From positions 1-64,000 of the forward strand of contig URIZ01000007.1 of the NCBI GenBank assembly GCA_900548005.1: DNA of 64,000 bases, written 5' to 3'. Of this stretch, positions 40,633-49,203 are shown in pieces (the first letter of the stretch is position 1; each line of letters starts with the position of its first letter). Under the pieces are notes generated by a model. That model was not told where the DNA came from. It ran no database searches and was given only the letters and a program-made list of their open reading frames with translations. This DNA is from an uncultured Eubacteriales bacterium. GTDB taxonomy: Bacteria > Bacillota > Clostridia > Christensenellales > CAG-917. Made by a program: the position numbers and the translations under genes.

Positions 40633-41568
40633 ATGCAGCAAAAGAAATCACACAACTTAATGGGCACTTTCATTGTTTCTATGTGTGCGCTTGTTTGGGG
40701 ATTCGCGTTTGTGTTTCAACAACAGGCGTCCACCGACGTGCCGTTTTTCACTTTCAACGGACTTCGTTTTTCGTTGGCGGTGTGCTTTATTGCCGTGATC
40801 ATAGTCATCAATCATTTTATAGACAAGAAGCGTGGCAAAAAGTCAAAGCCGTTCAACAAAGAGACGTTCATCGGCGGATCGCTGTGCGGATTGTGCTTGT
40901 TTTTGGCAAACAACCTTCAACAAGTCGGCATCGAGCGCACCACCGTGGGCAAGACGGGCTTTATCACTGCGCTGTACATCGTCATCGTCCCCCTTTTGGG
41001 ACTGCTTGTAAGGCATAGAGTTTCGCCGTTTTGCAGAGTGGCAATCGCAGTCGGCGTGCTCGGATTCTACCTTATGTGCATGACGGGCGCGGACGTAACC
41101 TTCACGGATGCGGACGGTGTGCTGCTTCTTTGCGCCGTGATGTTCTCTTTGCAGATCATGTTCATCGACCAATACGTTGACATGACCGATCCCTTCAAAC
41201 TCACGCTCGTGCAGTTTGTGGTTGCGTCCTTGTTGAGCTTGCCGGCAATGGCAGTGCAGGGCTTTCCGCCGGCATCCGCAATCGGCAACAACATAGTGGC
41301 AGTCTTGTATGTCGGCATCTTCTCGGCAGGCGTCGGATTCACCTTGCAAACGCTCGGTCAAAAATACGCTCCGCCCGAGCTTTGCACGCTCATCATGTCG
41401 CTCGAATCCGTCATCGCTCTCGTGTCTGGTGTTGCGATACTTGACGAGACCTACACCGCAAAAGAGTTTGTCGGTTGCCTTCTCGTGTTGCTTGCGGTGT
41501 TCCTTGCCCAGCAACATATCCCTCAAACCATGCTCAAAACAAGCGACAGCAAGTTCTTTGTGGATTAG
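40633..41568 (+). CDS. EamA/DMT-superfamily transporter
   Basis: The 311-residue protein has ten predicted membrane spans in two halves, as in the drug/metabolite transporter superfamily. It begins near the membrane with ALVWGFAFVFQQ, and the second half contains SLESVIALVSGVAILDE, a hallmark of EamA proteins. The cargo cannot be predicted. It stands alone between ksgA and a terminator. Confidence 0.9.
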   Translation: MQQKKSHNLMGTFIVSMCALVWGFAFVFQQQASTDVPFFTFNGLRFSLAVCFIAVIIVINHFIDKKRGKKSKPFNKETFIGGSLCGLCLFLANNLQQVGIERTTVGKTGFITALYIVIVPLLGLLVRHRVSPFCRVAIAVGVLGFYLMCMTGADVTFTDADGVLLLCAVMFSLQIMFIDQYVDMTDPFKLTLVQFVVASLLSLPAMAVQGFPPASAIGNNIVAVLYVGIFSAGVGFTLQTLGQKYAPPELCTLIMSLESVIALVSGVAILDETYTAKEFVGCLLVLLAVFLAQQHIPQTMLKTSDSKFFVD

Positions 41569-41612
41569 CAAACTCGGCAGCCACTCAAAACGCAATTTAT
41601 TTGTAAAAAACA

Positions 41613-41639
41613 AAAAACACACTTTATCGGTGTGTTTTT
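41613..41639 (+). terminator. Intrinsic terminator of the DMT transporter gene
   Basis: A 10-bp stem (41613-41622 and 41630-41639) has a 7-base loop and A/T flanks, and could act in both directions. Bases 41640-41812 show nothing further. Confidence 0.9.
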
Positions 41640-41812
41640 CTCATGTTAAGCGTCGTTTTTGACGATTGTGCCGTTTGCAAACGGCGTGAATTTTGCTTTT
41701 GTGCCGTGTGATTGTTTTTGTGGTTTGCGGCTTTATAAGTCGGTTTTGAAAACCGTCAAACACACGCTTTTGCAAAGAAGAATTGAGTTGCCAAACGATT
41801 TTTATGCCTTGT

Positions 41813-42490
41813 TTATTTGACGATTTCAACGTCAATGACGGTTGCTTTGTTGCCGTCAACGACAAACTTCACGTTGTACTCATCGTATCGCATGCCGTAC
41901 GTTCTGCCATCGTTTTGATATGCAGGTCGCGGATCTTGCGCGATACATTCTTTGATTTTTTCACGCGCGTTTTCGTCTTTCACGGCGGAGAGTTTTGCAT
42001 CGTCAACGTCAAGGCGGTGGGAGTCGCAGTCCGTTGAAAAGCCGAATTTCGCATCCGTTTTCACGTCCGTTGCAAGATAGGGTTTTATGTCGTATATTGG
42101 TGTGCCGTCAAGAAGATCCACGCCTTCTACGACAAGCACGTCGCCTTGCGATTTGGTGTGCTCTATGCCGACAAGCTTTACAAGGCTCAGCCCCAACGAG
42201 TTTGGGCGATATGGGGAGCGAGTGGCAAACACGCCCATTTTGGTGTTGCCGCCGAGGCGGGGCGGACGTACGGTTGCGCTCCACTCGTCCACGTGTGCTT
42301 TCGAGAAATCGAAAATCAGCCAAATATGCGAAAAATCGGCAAGACCGCGTATGGCTTCTTGCACGCGGTATTGCGGCTCGAATACGATTTTACCGGGCGC
42401 GCCCACTCGTCCGCTCTGACGTGGTATGCCAAATTTTTCCTTGAAAGGCGTGTGAATGTGCGCGATAGGTGTTATCACAAAGTTTTCCAT
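41813..42490 (-). CDS. trmO: tRNA (N6-threonylcarbamoyladenosine-37)-methyltransferase
   Basis: The 225-residue product fits TrmO (TsaA/YaeB): IAHIHTPFKEKFGIPRQSG near the start, then FSHIWLIFDFS, VRPPRLGGNTKMGVFATRSPYRPNSLGLS and VDLLDGTPIYDIKPY. It uses SAM to methylate t6A37 in some tRNAs. The extra C-terminal part (about residues 150-225) resembles the TrmO C-terminal domain (DPRPAYQ). The ATG at 42490 lies six bases after an extended -10 box; a longer start would run through the promoter. Confidence 0.92.
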   Translation of the reverse strand: MENFVITPIAHIHTPFKEKFGIPRQSGRVGAPGKIVFEPQYRVQEAIRGLADFSHIWLIFDFSKAHVDEWSATVRPPRLGGNTKMGVFATRSPYRPNSLGLSLVKLVGIEHTKSQGDVLVVEGVDLLDGTPIYDIKPYLATDVKTDAKFGFSTDCDSHRLDVDDAKLSAVKDENAREKIKECIAQDPRPAYQNDGRTYGMRYDEYNVKFVVDGNKATVIDVEIVK

Positions 42491-42505
42491 GCACACAGTA
42501 TAGCA
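42491..42505 (-). promoter_or_regulatory. Extended -10 promoter, leaderless start of trmO
   Basis: On the minus strand TGC-TATACT (-10 at 42502-42497) is followed by six bases and the ATG at 42490. There is no ribosome site. Confidence 0.65.
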
Positions 42506-42570
42506 CAAACTATCGCGATATGCCATCCGATTTGACAAATACGTTGGCATACGTTTGTATAAAATCGCTA

Positions 42571-42599
42571 TTGAAACGGAGAAAGATATGTTGTATAAT
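42571..42599 (+). promoter_or_regulatory. Promoter of the first DUF2804 gene
   Basis: TTGAAA (42571-42576), 17 bases, TATAAT (42594-42599). An AAGGAGTGGG ribosome site precedes the ATG at 42664. Confidence 0.75.
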
Positions 42600-42663
42600 A
42601 TGCATATAATCGCTTGCGTATCTCATAGATATATAAGCGTAAGTTGAAATAAGGAGTGGGAAA

Positions 42664-43773
42664 ATGAAAAGAACTTATCCGAGCTGGATCGACGGCGAAG
42701 TCAACAGCAAACAAACCGAGTACACAAAGCCGACGCAATTGCTCTCAAAAGACGGCAAGCTGCTTGCTCCCGGCTGGGCAAGACACAACGTGTTTGATTA
42801 TCAGCGCGACAACGCAAGACCTGCCAATCGCAAGAAAGAATGGGATTTCTATCAAATCTCTAACGGCGAATTGATGGTGCAAATCAACTTTGCCAACATC
42901 TCAATCGGCGGCTTTGCGCAAGCGTCGATTACCGATCTCAAACACAGACAAAACAAGCATAAATTTCACAGCGGCACGATTTTGGAGTGTACGCAACTTT
43001 TCTTGGGCGGCAACAAATATATGCTTCCGCCAAAGGGCGACGAGCCCAACGTGCTTGAACACACGATCGGCAAAACCTACGTCAAGTTTGACACAAAAAC
43101 CAATTCTCGCACGCTATATTTCAAGAGTAAATTCAAGGGCAAAGAAGTGGAAGCGAGCTTTGCAATGGACATCATGGACGGGCTTGAAAACATCACCACC
43201 GTGTTGCCGTTTGCGGGTATGCCCACAAGATACTTTATGACCACAAAGCAAAACTGCATGCCTTGCGAAGGCACTTTCCGTTGGGGCGACAAGGTGTGGT
43301 CGTTCGACAAAAAAGACACTTTCGCCTTCCTTGACTGGGGCAGAGTCAACACTCCATACAAAATGGTGTGGTATTGGGGCAACGGCTCAAAGGTTGTCAA
43401 AGGTGCGGACGGAAAAGATCACATGTTCGGCTTTGAGATCACGTGGGGTATAGGCGATGAGTCCAACGCCACCGAAACCGCGATTTTCTGGGACGGCAAA
43501 GCCCACAAGTTCGGCCCCGTTGACGTTGAAGTGTTCCCAAAACCCGACAACTTCTCTGACGATTGGCACTTCATCTCCCAAGACGGCAGATTTGATTTCA
43601 CCATGAAACCTTTCTACGATCACCACGGAGATCTCAACGCCCTCAACATACTCCGCATGCATTGCCACCAAGTCCACGGCATTTGGAGCGGCACTGCAAT
43701 CCTTGACGACGGCACGAAAGTGGAAGTGAGGGATATGTATGCCTTTTGCGAATACTGTGAAAACAAATGGTAA
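42664..43773 (+). CDS. DUF2804 domain protein, first paralogue
   Basis: This 369-residue protein matches the DUF2804 pattern: QLLSKDGKLLAPGWARH near the N-terminus, KKEWDFYQISNGE, and later FDKKDTFAFLDWGRVNTPY and YWGNGS. It shares these with the paralogue at 52024-53061 (LLNADGNIAQPGFAKK, KEWDYYYI, LDWGRGVWTY, YWGS). The fold is expected to be beta-rich; no enzyme activity is established. It has no signal peptide or membrane span. Its stop codon lies inside a long hairpin. Confidence 0.85.
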   Translation: MKRTYPSWIDGEVNSKQTEYTKPTQLLSKDGKLLAPGWARHNVFDYQRDNARPANRKKEWDFYQISNGELMVQINFANISIGGFAQASITDLKHRQNKHKFHSGTILECTQLFLGGNKYMLPPKGDEPNVLEHTIGKTYVKFDTKTNSRTLYFKSKFKGKEVEASFAMDIMDGLENITTVLPFAGMPTRYFMTTKQNCMPCEGTFRWGDKVWSFDKKDTFAFLDWGRVNTPYKMVWYWGNGSKVVKGADGKDHMFGFEITWGIGDESNATETAIFWDGKAHKFGPVDVEVFPKPDNFSDDWHFISQDGRFDFTMKPFYDHHGDLNALNILRMHCHQVHGIWSGTAILDDGTKVEVRDMYAFCEYCENKW

Positions 43774-43838
43774 ACCGTCGCCGTGATAACGGCAATGCCC
43801 TTTGGGCGTTGCCGAGAATCACGCTAGGTTTACCATTT
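43765..43838. other. 74-base nested hairpin spanning the stop codon
   Basis: A 12-bp outer arm (43765-43776 with 43827-43838) encloses CGTGAT/ATCACG and then CGGCAATGCCC/GGGCGTTGCCG with a TTT loop. The TAA stop of the DUF2804 gene lies in the left arm. No T run follows, so it is more likely an RNA-stabilising or repeat-derived structure than a simple terminator. Confidence 0.75.
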
Positions 43839-43841
43839 TCT

Positions 43842-44092
43842 AACCGCGCCGAAAATCTTTGCTATCAGTCCATATAGGGATAAAAACTCCTGCCGCAGTT
43901 TCGCAAGATTGTCGGCTTGGTGGTGTGTGGGCGGGACACCCGCACCCGATTGAGAGCGCGCTATTGAGCGACTAGCCGCGTCAGGCACGGCTTGCCCAAA
44001 ATCACGTACGTTTGTGTACGTTGGGTTTTGTTCAAGCCGCACCTTCCTTGTTCTTCATTCAAATATCGCGCTCACCAAACCGCGCCGAAAAT
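43842..44092. repeat. 15-bp direct repeats flanking a repeat insertion
   Basis: AACCGCGCCGAAAAT occurs at 43842-43856 and again at 44078-44092, enclosing 221 bases that hold one copy of repeat family R1. This could be a long target duplication or a trace of recombination. No gene is seen in 43774-44135. Confidence 0.6.
43954..44073 (+). repeat. Repeat family R1, single copy
   Basis: About 120 bp with terminal inverted ends (GAGCGCGCTATT and, at the other end, AATATCGCGCTC) and an internal hairpin ACGTAC-GTTTGT-GTACGT (44004-44021). Two more copies and a truncated one are at 53062-53350. Both the ends and the internal stem vary together between copies. Confidence 0.75.
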
Positions 44093-44101
44093 ATCCTAAA
44101 A

Positions 44102-44131
44102 TTAACTTTAAGTGTGCAAAACAAATATATA
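44102..44131 (+). promoter_or_regulatory. Probable promoter of the carboxylesterase gene
   Basis: TTAACT (44102-44107), 18 bases, TATATA (44126-44131), then four bases to the ATG. No ribosome site is present, so a leaderless message is likely. Confidence 0.45.
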
Positions 44132-44135
44132 AACT

Positions 44136-45374
44136 ATGGAATATGTCATAAACAAGCAAAATCATGAGATTGTAGGGATAGACCGCGGGGAGACTTGCGC
44201 TTTTCTCGGCATACGCTATGCAATGGCAAAAAGATTTGAAAAACCTGTCGTCGAGCCGCTTGGAGAAAAGGTTGTTGCGACAAGTTTTGCTGACTGCTGT
44301 CCGCAGTGGCGGCAGTTCTTTGACGAGAGCAAGTCGAAGAGTAAGCAAGACGTTTTCTACTACAAGGAGTTTCGAGAAGGGCTTGAATTTTCTTATTCGG
44401 AAGATATGCTCAATCTCAACGTATACGCGCCCAAGGACAAGAGCGGTTTGCCCGTGCTTGTGTACGTACACGGCGGCGCGTTCACCATTTGTTCAAGCGA
44501 TGAAAAGCCGTTTGACGGCAAGAGTATTGCAGAGCAAGACGTGATTTTTGTCACCTTCAACTATCGGCTCAACGTGTTTGGATATTTTGCGGACGAGAAG
44601 ACAAGCAACCTTGCCTTTTACGATATGAAGGCGGCGATCGAGTGGGTGAAACAAAACATTTCCGTCTTTGGCGGAGATCCCGACAACATCACGCTTATGG
44701 GGCAAAGTGCAGGCGCGATTTCGCTGCAAAATCTCATGCTTTTGCCAAGTGTGAAACGCTCGATCAAAGGTGTGATTATGCTCTCGGGCGCATCGCCGAG
44801 CGGTATATTTTCGCCAAAATCCAAAAAGCGCTCGACAAAGTTTTTCAACACCGTCAAGAAAGATTTGGCAAAACGCGGTATGGATATTAAGACGGCAAGT
44901 TATCAGGACGTGTTCCTTGCTTGGAATCGCTGCACGAGAAAAAACGTCTTTACGCTTGCAAAATCCATGCTTGCAACGATGCCCGTGTTTGACGGCGAGA
45001 TAGTGCGCAAAGATTTGTACGACGAAGTGTTCACCCAAAAGCAAGTGCCGTGCATAATCGGCGTCACAAAAAACGATTTGCTCAAAGGCTATCTTTTATC
45101 TCAGGCAAAGGCGTATCTGAAACACTCCAAAAACAAAGTGTGGGTGATGCGATTCGATCATGATTTGCCGGGCGACAATGCAGGCGCGTATCACAGCGGC
45201 GATTTGTGGTATATTTTGGGGCTTTGGCAGCACGGCTGGCGCAAGTTTGACGAGAAAGACGAGAAAATCGCAAAAGAGTTGTCTGCAAGATATTGTGCCT
45301 TTTGCAAAAACCACGATCCGAACGTGGACGGCTATCCCGAGTGGAAAGAGCATACGTCATACACGTTGAAATGA
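44136..45374 (+). CDS. Type-B carboxylesterase
   Basis: The 412-residue protein is an alpha/beta hydrolase of the carboxylesterase/acetylcholinesterase family. It has the oxyanion-hole motif VHGGAF, the NYRLNVFGYF segment, and the nucleophile elbow GQSAG. A candidate acid lies in the C-terminal half and the catalytic His in YHSGDLWYILG. It is about 100 residues shorter than typical family members, with a reduced C-terminal region. No signal peptide is present, so it acts in the cytoplasm. The ester substrate is unknown. Confidence 0.9.
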   Translation: MEYVINKQNHEIVGIDRGETCAFLGIRYAMAKRFEKPVVEPLGEKVVATSFADCCPQWRQFFDESKSKSKQDVFYYKEFREGLEFSYSEDMLNLNVYAPKDKSGLPVLVYVHGGAFTICSSDEKPFDGKSIAEQDVIFVTFNYRLNVFGYFADEKTSNLAFYDMKAAIEWVKQNISVFGGDPDNITLMGQSAGAISLQNLMLLPSVKRSIKGVIMLSGASPSGIFSPKSKKRSTKFFNTVKKDLAKRGMDIKTASYQDVFLAWNRCTRKNVFTLAKSMLATMPVFDGEIVRKDLYDEVFTQKQVPCIIGVTKNDLLKGYLLSQAKAYLKHSKNKVWVMRFDHDLPGDNAGAYHSGDLWYILGLWQHGWRKFDEKDEKIAKELSARYCAFCKNHDPNVDGYPEWKEHTSYTLK

Positions 45375-45498
45375 TTTATGCCGCAACTTTTGAGTGGGTG
45401 ATGCTGCAAAAAAACTTTGCGACATATCCGCAAAATGCAAAAACGTTTTTGCACGGTGCATAGGGTAGCCGCCGCTTTTGCGTGACATAAAAGCATTC

Positions 45499-45521
45499 AA
45501 GCCGCTTTTGGGCGGCTTTTT
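45499..45521 (+). terminator. Intrinsic terminator after the carboxylesterase gene
   Basis: AAGCCGC (45499-45505) pairs with GCGGCTT (45512-45518), followed by a T run. Confidence 0.85.
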
Positions 45522-45559
45522 GCTTGCGGTTTTAATATACAAAGCGTTTGACATCCGTC

Positions 45560-45589
45560 TTGACATTGCGCGCGCAAAAGTTGTATACT
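45560..45589 (+). promoter_or_regulatory. Promoter of the 5'-nucleotidase gene
   Basis: TTGACA (45560-45565), 18 bases, TATACT (45584-45589). Another TTGACA begins at 45547. TATAAT boxes also occur at 45614-45619 and 45649-45654. Confidence 0.7.
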
Positions 45590-45632
45590 TTATCCACCTA
45601 ACAAAACGATATGTATAATGCGTGCGCGCGCG

Positions 45633-45691
45633 AAAGCCTTGAGCGGCATATAATACGCGCGCATGCATGCCAAAAGCCTTGAGCGGCATAT
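45633..45691 (+). repeat. Two 19-bp direct repeats before the 5'-nucleotidase gene
   Basis: AAAGCCTTGAGCGGCATAT occurs at 45633-45651 and 45673-45691, exactly 40 bases apart. They lie between the promoter and the ribosome site GCAGGAG. They could be operator sites or a duplication. Confidence 0.8.
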
Positions 45692-45704
45692 CGCAGGAGT
45701 TTTT

Positions 45705-47756
45705 ATGAAGAAAAAGATTATTGCGCTTCTTTGCCTTGTCGTTGTGATCGTCACGTCGCTCACGTTTGTCGCGTGCGATTTCGATTTCAGCGTTTTCGGC
45801 AAGCAGCTTGCAACGCCGCAAGTGACAATCAACGGCGACGGTGTGGCAAGATGGAGCGCCGTCCCCAACGCTACAAGATACAAATGCAACGTCAACGGAA
45901 CGATCAACGAAACTATGTACACCGTCTGGCGCGTAAAAGACGGCGAAAGCATATCCGTGCAAGCGGTGGGCAACGGCTCGACATACAAGGACAGCAAGTG
46001 GTCGGAAACAAAAGTGTTTGTGGCAACCGTCACACCCACTCCCGACGACAACGGCAAGACAAAACTTGCAACGCCTGTCGTCACCATATCGGAAAGCGGA
46101 CTTGCAAGTTGGAGCGCAATTGCCAACGCAACGATGTATAAATACATCATCGGCTCAACCACGGGCACGACCACAAAAACGAGCATACAGCTCGAAGTCA
46201 ATCAGTCCATTGCCGTCATTGCAATCGGCGGCGGAGATTATGCCGATTCCGATCAATCGGTGCTGAAAAGATACGAGAGCAAGCAAGGCGAAACTTGCGA
46301 TCACTCTGACGCAAACGGTGACGGAGTGTGCGACAAGTGCGGACAAAATATGACGTCCGCTTGCAACCACGCCGACAAAGACAACGATGAAAAATGCGAC
46401 AATTGCGGCATGAGCGTGATTGTCAACTTCAACCTTTACGGCATCAACGATTTGCACGGCATGTACTGCGACTCGGACACTCAACCCGGCGTTGACGAGC
46501 TGACAACCTTTTTCAAGGACAAACAAGCGACGTCCAACACCGTTGTTTTGTCGTCCGGCGATATGTGGCAGGGCAGCAGCGAGTCCAACAACACCAAGGG
46601 CAAACTTGCAACCGAATGGCTCAACTATATCAATTGCTCGTCCATGACGCTCGGCAACCACGAGTTTGACTGGTCAACCGAAAAAATCAAGACCAACGCG
46701 CAACTTGCCAATTTCCCCTTCCTTGCAATCAACGTCTACGACAATGCCACCAACAAGAGAGTGGAGTATTGTCAGCCGTCCACCGTCGTTCAGTTCGGCG
46801 ACGCAAAAGTGGGCATCATCGGCGCAATCGGCGATTGCTATTCGTCAATTTCGTCAAGCATGTGCAGTGACGTAAACTTCAAGGTCAAGAGCGAGCTTAC
46901 AACGCTTGTCAAGGAAGAGGCAAACAGACTTCGTGCGCAAGGGGTGGACTACATCGTCTATTCTTTGCATGACGGCGGCCGGGAAGATGAATATATGGGC
47001 ATGGATTGGTACGATGAGTCGCTTTCCAACGGCTACGTTGACATCGTGTTTGAAGGACACTCTCACTGGGATTACGCATACGCCGACAGCTATGGCGTGT
47101 ATCACGTCCAAGGCGGCGGATACAACTCGGGCATAAGCGCTGCCGAAGTGCGCCTAAATTTTGCAAATCAACAAAGCAGTACGAGCAATGTGCAAGTTGT
47201 TTACAACAACGTGTATTCCAAATACGCAAGCGATTCTATCATCAACGATCTAGTTGAAAAATACAAAGACGAAATCGGCAATCCCAACGAAGTTGTTGCG
47301 ACTTTGAGTCGCGACGTTTCAAGCACTTCAATCGTCAATAAAGTAGCTGAGCTTTATTGCTCGATAGGCTTGCAAACGTGGGGTAGCAAATATCAAATCA
47401 TGCTCGGCGGCGGCAAGTTGAATACGAGAGAGCCGTATTCGCTATCAAAGGGCAACGTGACGGTCGGAAAAGTGCAAACGCTCTTGCCGTTTGACAACAA
47501 AATCGTGCTTTGCTCGCTCAACGGCACAGAGCTGAAAAATAAGTTTATCTATAATAAAAAATATCACGTCTCATACAGCGCGTACGGCGAGTCGGAGAAA
47601 GACAACGTTGCGTACAATCCGAAGAAAACCTACTACATCGTCACGGACACGTACACATCCGACTATCAGCACCTGAAAGTGTTGGCAACGCTTGGCGACA
47701 ATGTGTTTGCAAGAGATTTGCTTTGCGACTATTTGTGTGGCGGCGGCACTTTTTGA
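45705..47756 (+). CDS. Lipoprotein 5'-nucleotidase/UshA-like phosphoesterase
   Basis: I start at 45705, with GCAGGAG upstream. The 683-residue protein has a lipobox F-V-A-Cys24. Two repeats of about 85 residues follow (LATPQVTINGDGVARWSAVPNATRYK and LATPVVTISESGLASWSAIANATMYK), resembling fibronectin-like modules. Then come two small CDKCG/CDNCG motifs in Asp-rich loops. The metallophosphatase domain starts at YGINDLHGMY and carries SSGDMWQGS, LGNHEFDW, and EGHSHWDY. A 5'-nucleotidase C-terminal domain follows (VGKVQTLLPFDNKIVLCSLNGTELK). It should strip phosphate from nucleotides outside the cell. Confidence 0.92.
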   Translation: MKKKIIALLCLVVVIVTSLTFVACDFDFSVFGKQLATPQVTINGDGVARWSAVPNATRYKCNVNGTINETMYTVWRVKDGESISVQAVGNGSTYKDSKWSETKVFVATVTPTPDDNGKTKLATPVVTISESGLASWSAIANATMYKYIIGSTTGTTTKTSIQLEVNQSIAVIAIGGGDYADSDQSVLKRYESKQGETCDHSDANGDGVCDKCGQNMTSACNHADKDNDEKCDNCGMSVIVNFNLYGINDLHGMYCDSDTQPGVDELTTFFKDKQATSNTVVLSSGDMWQGSSESNNTKGKLATEWLNYINCSSMTLGNHEFDWSTEKIKTNAQLANFPFLAINVYDNATNKRVEYCQPSTVVQFGDAKVGIIGAIGDCYSSISSSMCSDVNFKVKSELTTLVKEEANRLRAQGVDYIVYSLHDGGREDEYMGMDWYDESLSNGYVDIVFEGHSHWDYAYADSYGVYHVQGGGYNSGISAAEVRLNFANQQSSTSNVQVVYNNVYSKYASDSIINDLVEKYKDEIGNPNEVVATLSRDVSSTSIVNKVAELYCSIGLQTWGSKYQIMLGGGKLNTREPYSLSKGNVTVGKVQTLLPFDNKIVLCSLNGTELKNKFIYNKKYHVSYSAYGESEKDNVAYNPKKTYYIVTDTYTSDYQHLKVLATLGDNVFARDLLCDYLCGGGTF

Positions 47757-47817
47757 CAAGCCGTCAAAGCGAGTAAAAACACAATAAAAACCTAAATGCA
47801 AAATGGTATAAAATATC

Positions 47818-47844
47818 AAAAACGGCGTTTTATACGCCGTTTTT
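47818..47844. terminator. Bidirectional terminator between 5'-nucleotidase and aminotransferase
   Basis: A 10-bp stem (47818-47827 and 47835-47844) is flanked by A and T runs and serves both converging genes. Confidence 0.9.
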
Positions 47845-47950
47845 GTTTGTGTAAAGTCATTGTTTTTGAAAAATCGTCACTATTTCAAGATAAATTTTTC
47901 GTTGTGCAAACCAACATATATGTGCCTTGATTTGTCTTGCTGCAATCGCT

Positions 47951-49129
47951 TTAGCCTTGTTGCTTGTAGTTCATAAACAATTTTTCAAAGGCAGGGATCG
48001 AGCGGACAATCATATCGTAATCCACGCAATAGGCGATGCGCACGTATCCCGTCACGCCGAAATCATCGCTCGGCACGAGAAGGAGCCCGAAGTTTTTTGC
48101 ACGCTCCGAGAAAAGATTCGCATCGTCTTCAAGGGCTTTGACCATAAGATAGAACGCGCCGTCTGGGCGCACGCACTCATAGCCGATTGCTTGAAGAGAA
48201 GTGAAAAGCAAGTCGCGATTTTTTCTGTACGCGGCGATGTCGGGCAGAGCGTCAACGCATTTTTCCACCACCTTTTGATAGGTGCTGGGCGCGCAAACGT
48301 AGCCAAGAGATCTACCCGCGCCGCATATTGCAAAATACAGCTCGTCCGCATGGCTCGCCTTTGGGCTGATGGCGATATATCCTATACGCTCGCCGGGCAA
48401 AGACAGGGATTTTGAATAGCTGTAACACACAATCGTGTCGGCGTAAAAATTCATTGCGTACGGCACGTCTTTGTCATAGACGATCTCGCGATACGGCTCG
48501 TCCGCAATAAGAAAAATCGGATGCGAAAACTCATCGCTTTTCTTCTTCAAAAGGGCACAAAGCCGCTCCAAATCTTGTTGAGAATACACCCTACCGCTCG
48601 GATTGTTGGGGGAGTTGAAAATCACTCCTTTCGTGTGCTTGCCCACAAGGCCTTCAAGCGCGGCGAAGTCGATGGAAAAATCACCTGTCGCAGGGCATAC
48701 GACGCACTTTGCGCCCATAGAGGCGATGAACACCTTGTATTCGGGAAAGTACGGCGCAAAAACGATAAACTCGTCGTCGGGCTCTGATAGCGCACGAATT
48801 GAAATGCAAAGCGAAGCCGCCGCTCCGCACGTCATGTAGATGTGGTTTTCGTCCATATCCGCGCCAAAAGTCTGACGGATGTGTCTTGCAATCGCTCTTC
48901 TCACGCTCTGACTGCCTTGCGCGGACGTGTACGCATGCGCGTCCTTATCCTTGGAGCAAGACAAAATCGCCTCGTCCACGCATTTTGGGGACGGGACGTT
49001 GGGGTTGCCGAGCGAAAAATCGAACACGCTGTCTTTTCCGTCCTTTTGCGCCTTGGCTTTTCCGAACTCAAACAATTCTCTGATCACGGAACGCTTGCTT
49101 CCGAGCAGTATCATATCGTCGTTGAACAT
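47951..49129 (-). CDS. PLP-dependent class I/II aminotransferase
   Basis: The start at 49129 follows GGAG; an upstream start would run through the promoter. The 392-residue enzyme has the fold-type I pattern: FSLGNPNVPSP, SAQGSQSVRRAIA, FNSPNNPSGRVYS, IADEPYRE, and the PLP lysine in YSYSKSLSLPGERIGY. A conserved C-terminal Arg lies in VRIAYC. It probably moves amino groups between an amino acid and a 2-oxo acid; aspartate or aromatic substrates are possible. It is divergent from the sirtuin gene and shares a symmetric promoter region with it. Confidence 0.9.
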   Translation of the reverse strand: MFNDDMILLGSKRSVIRELFEFGKAKAQKDGKDSVFDFSLGNPNVPSPKCVDEAILSCSKDKDAHAYTSAQGSQSVRRAIARHIRQTFGADMDENHIYMTCGAAASLCISIRALSEPDDEFIVFAPYFPEYKVFIASMGAKCVVCPATGDFSIDFAALEGLVGKHTKGVIFNSPNNPSGRVYSQQDLERLCALLKKKSDEFSHPIFLIADEPYREIVYDKDVPYAMNFYADTIVCYSYSKSLSLPGERIGYIAISPKASHADELYFAICGAGRSLGYVCAPSTYQKVVEKCVDALPDIAAYRKNRDLLFTSLQAIGYECVRPDGAFYLMVKALEDDANLFSERAKNFGLLLVPSDDFGVTGYVRIAYCVDYDMIVRSIPAFEKLFMNYKQQG

Positions 49130-49148
49130 AGTTTTTTCTCCTGCAACG

Positions 49149-49187
49149 ATTATATCACTTGTATGTGCGCGGCGCAAGTGATATAAT
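49149..49187. promoter_or_regulatory. Symmetric divergent promoter (aminotransferase/sirtuin)
   Basis: A perfect 13-bp inverted repeat (49149-49161 and 49175-49187, spacer 13) holds a TATAAT box on each strand. The weak -35 of each promoter falls in the other's arm. The two RNA polymerases could hardly bind together. Confidence 0.75.
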
Positions 49188-49203
49188 TTGCAGGGGTGAA
49201 ACT

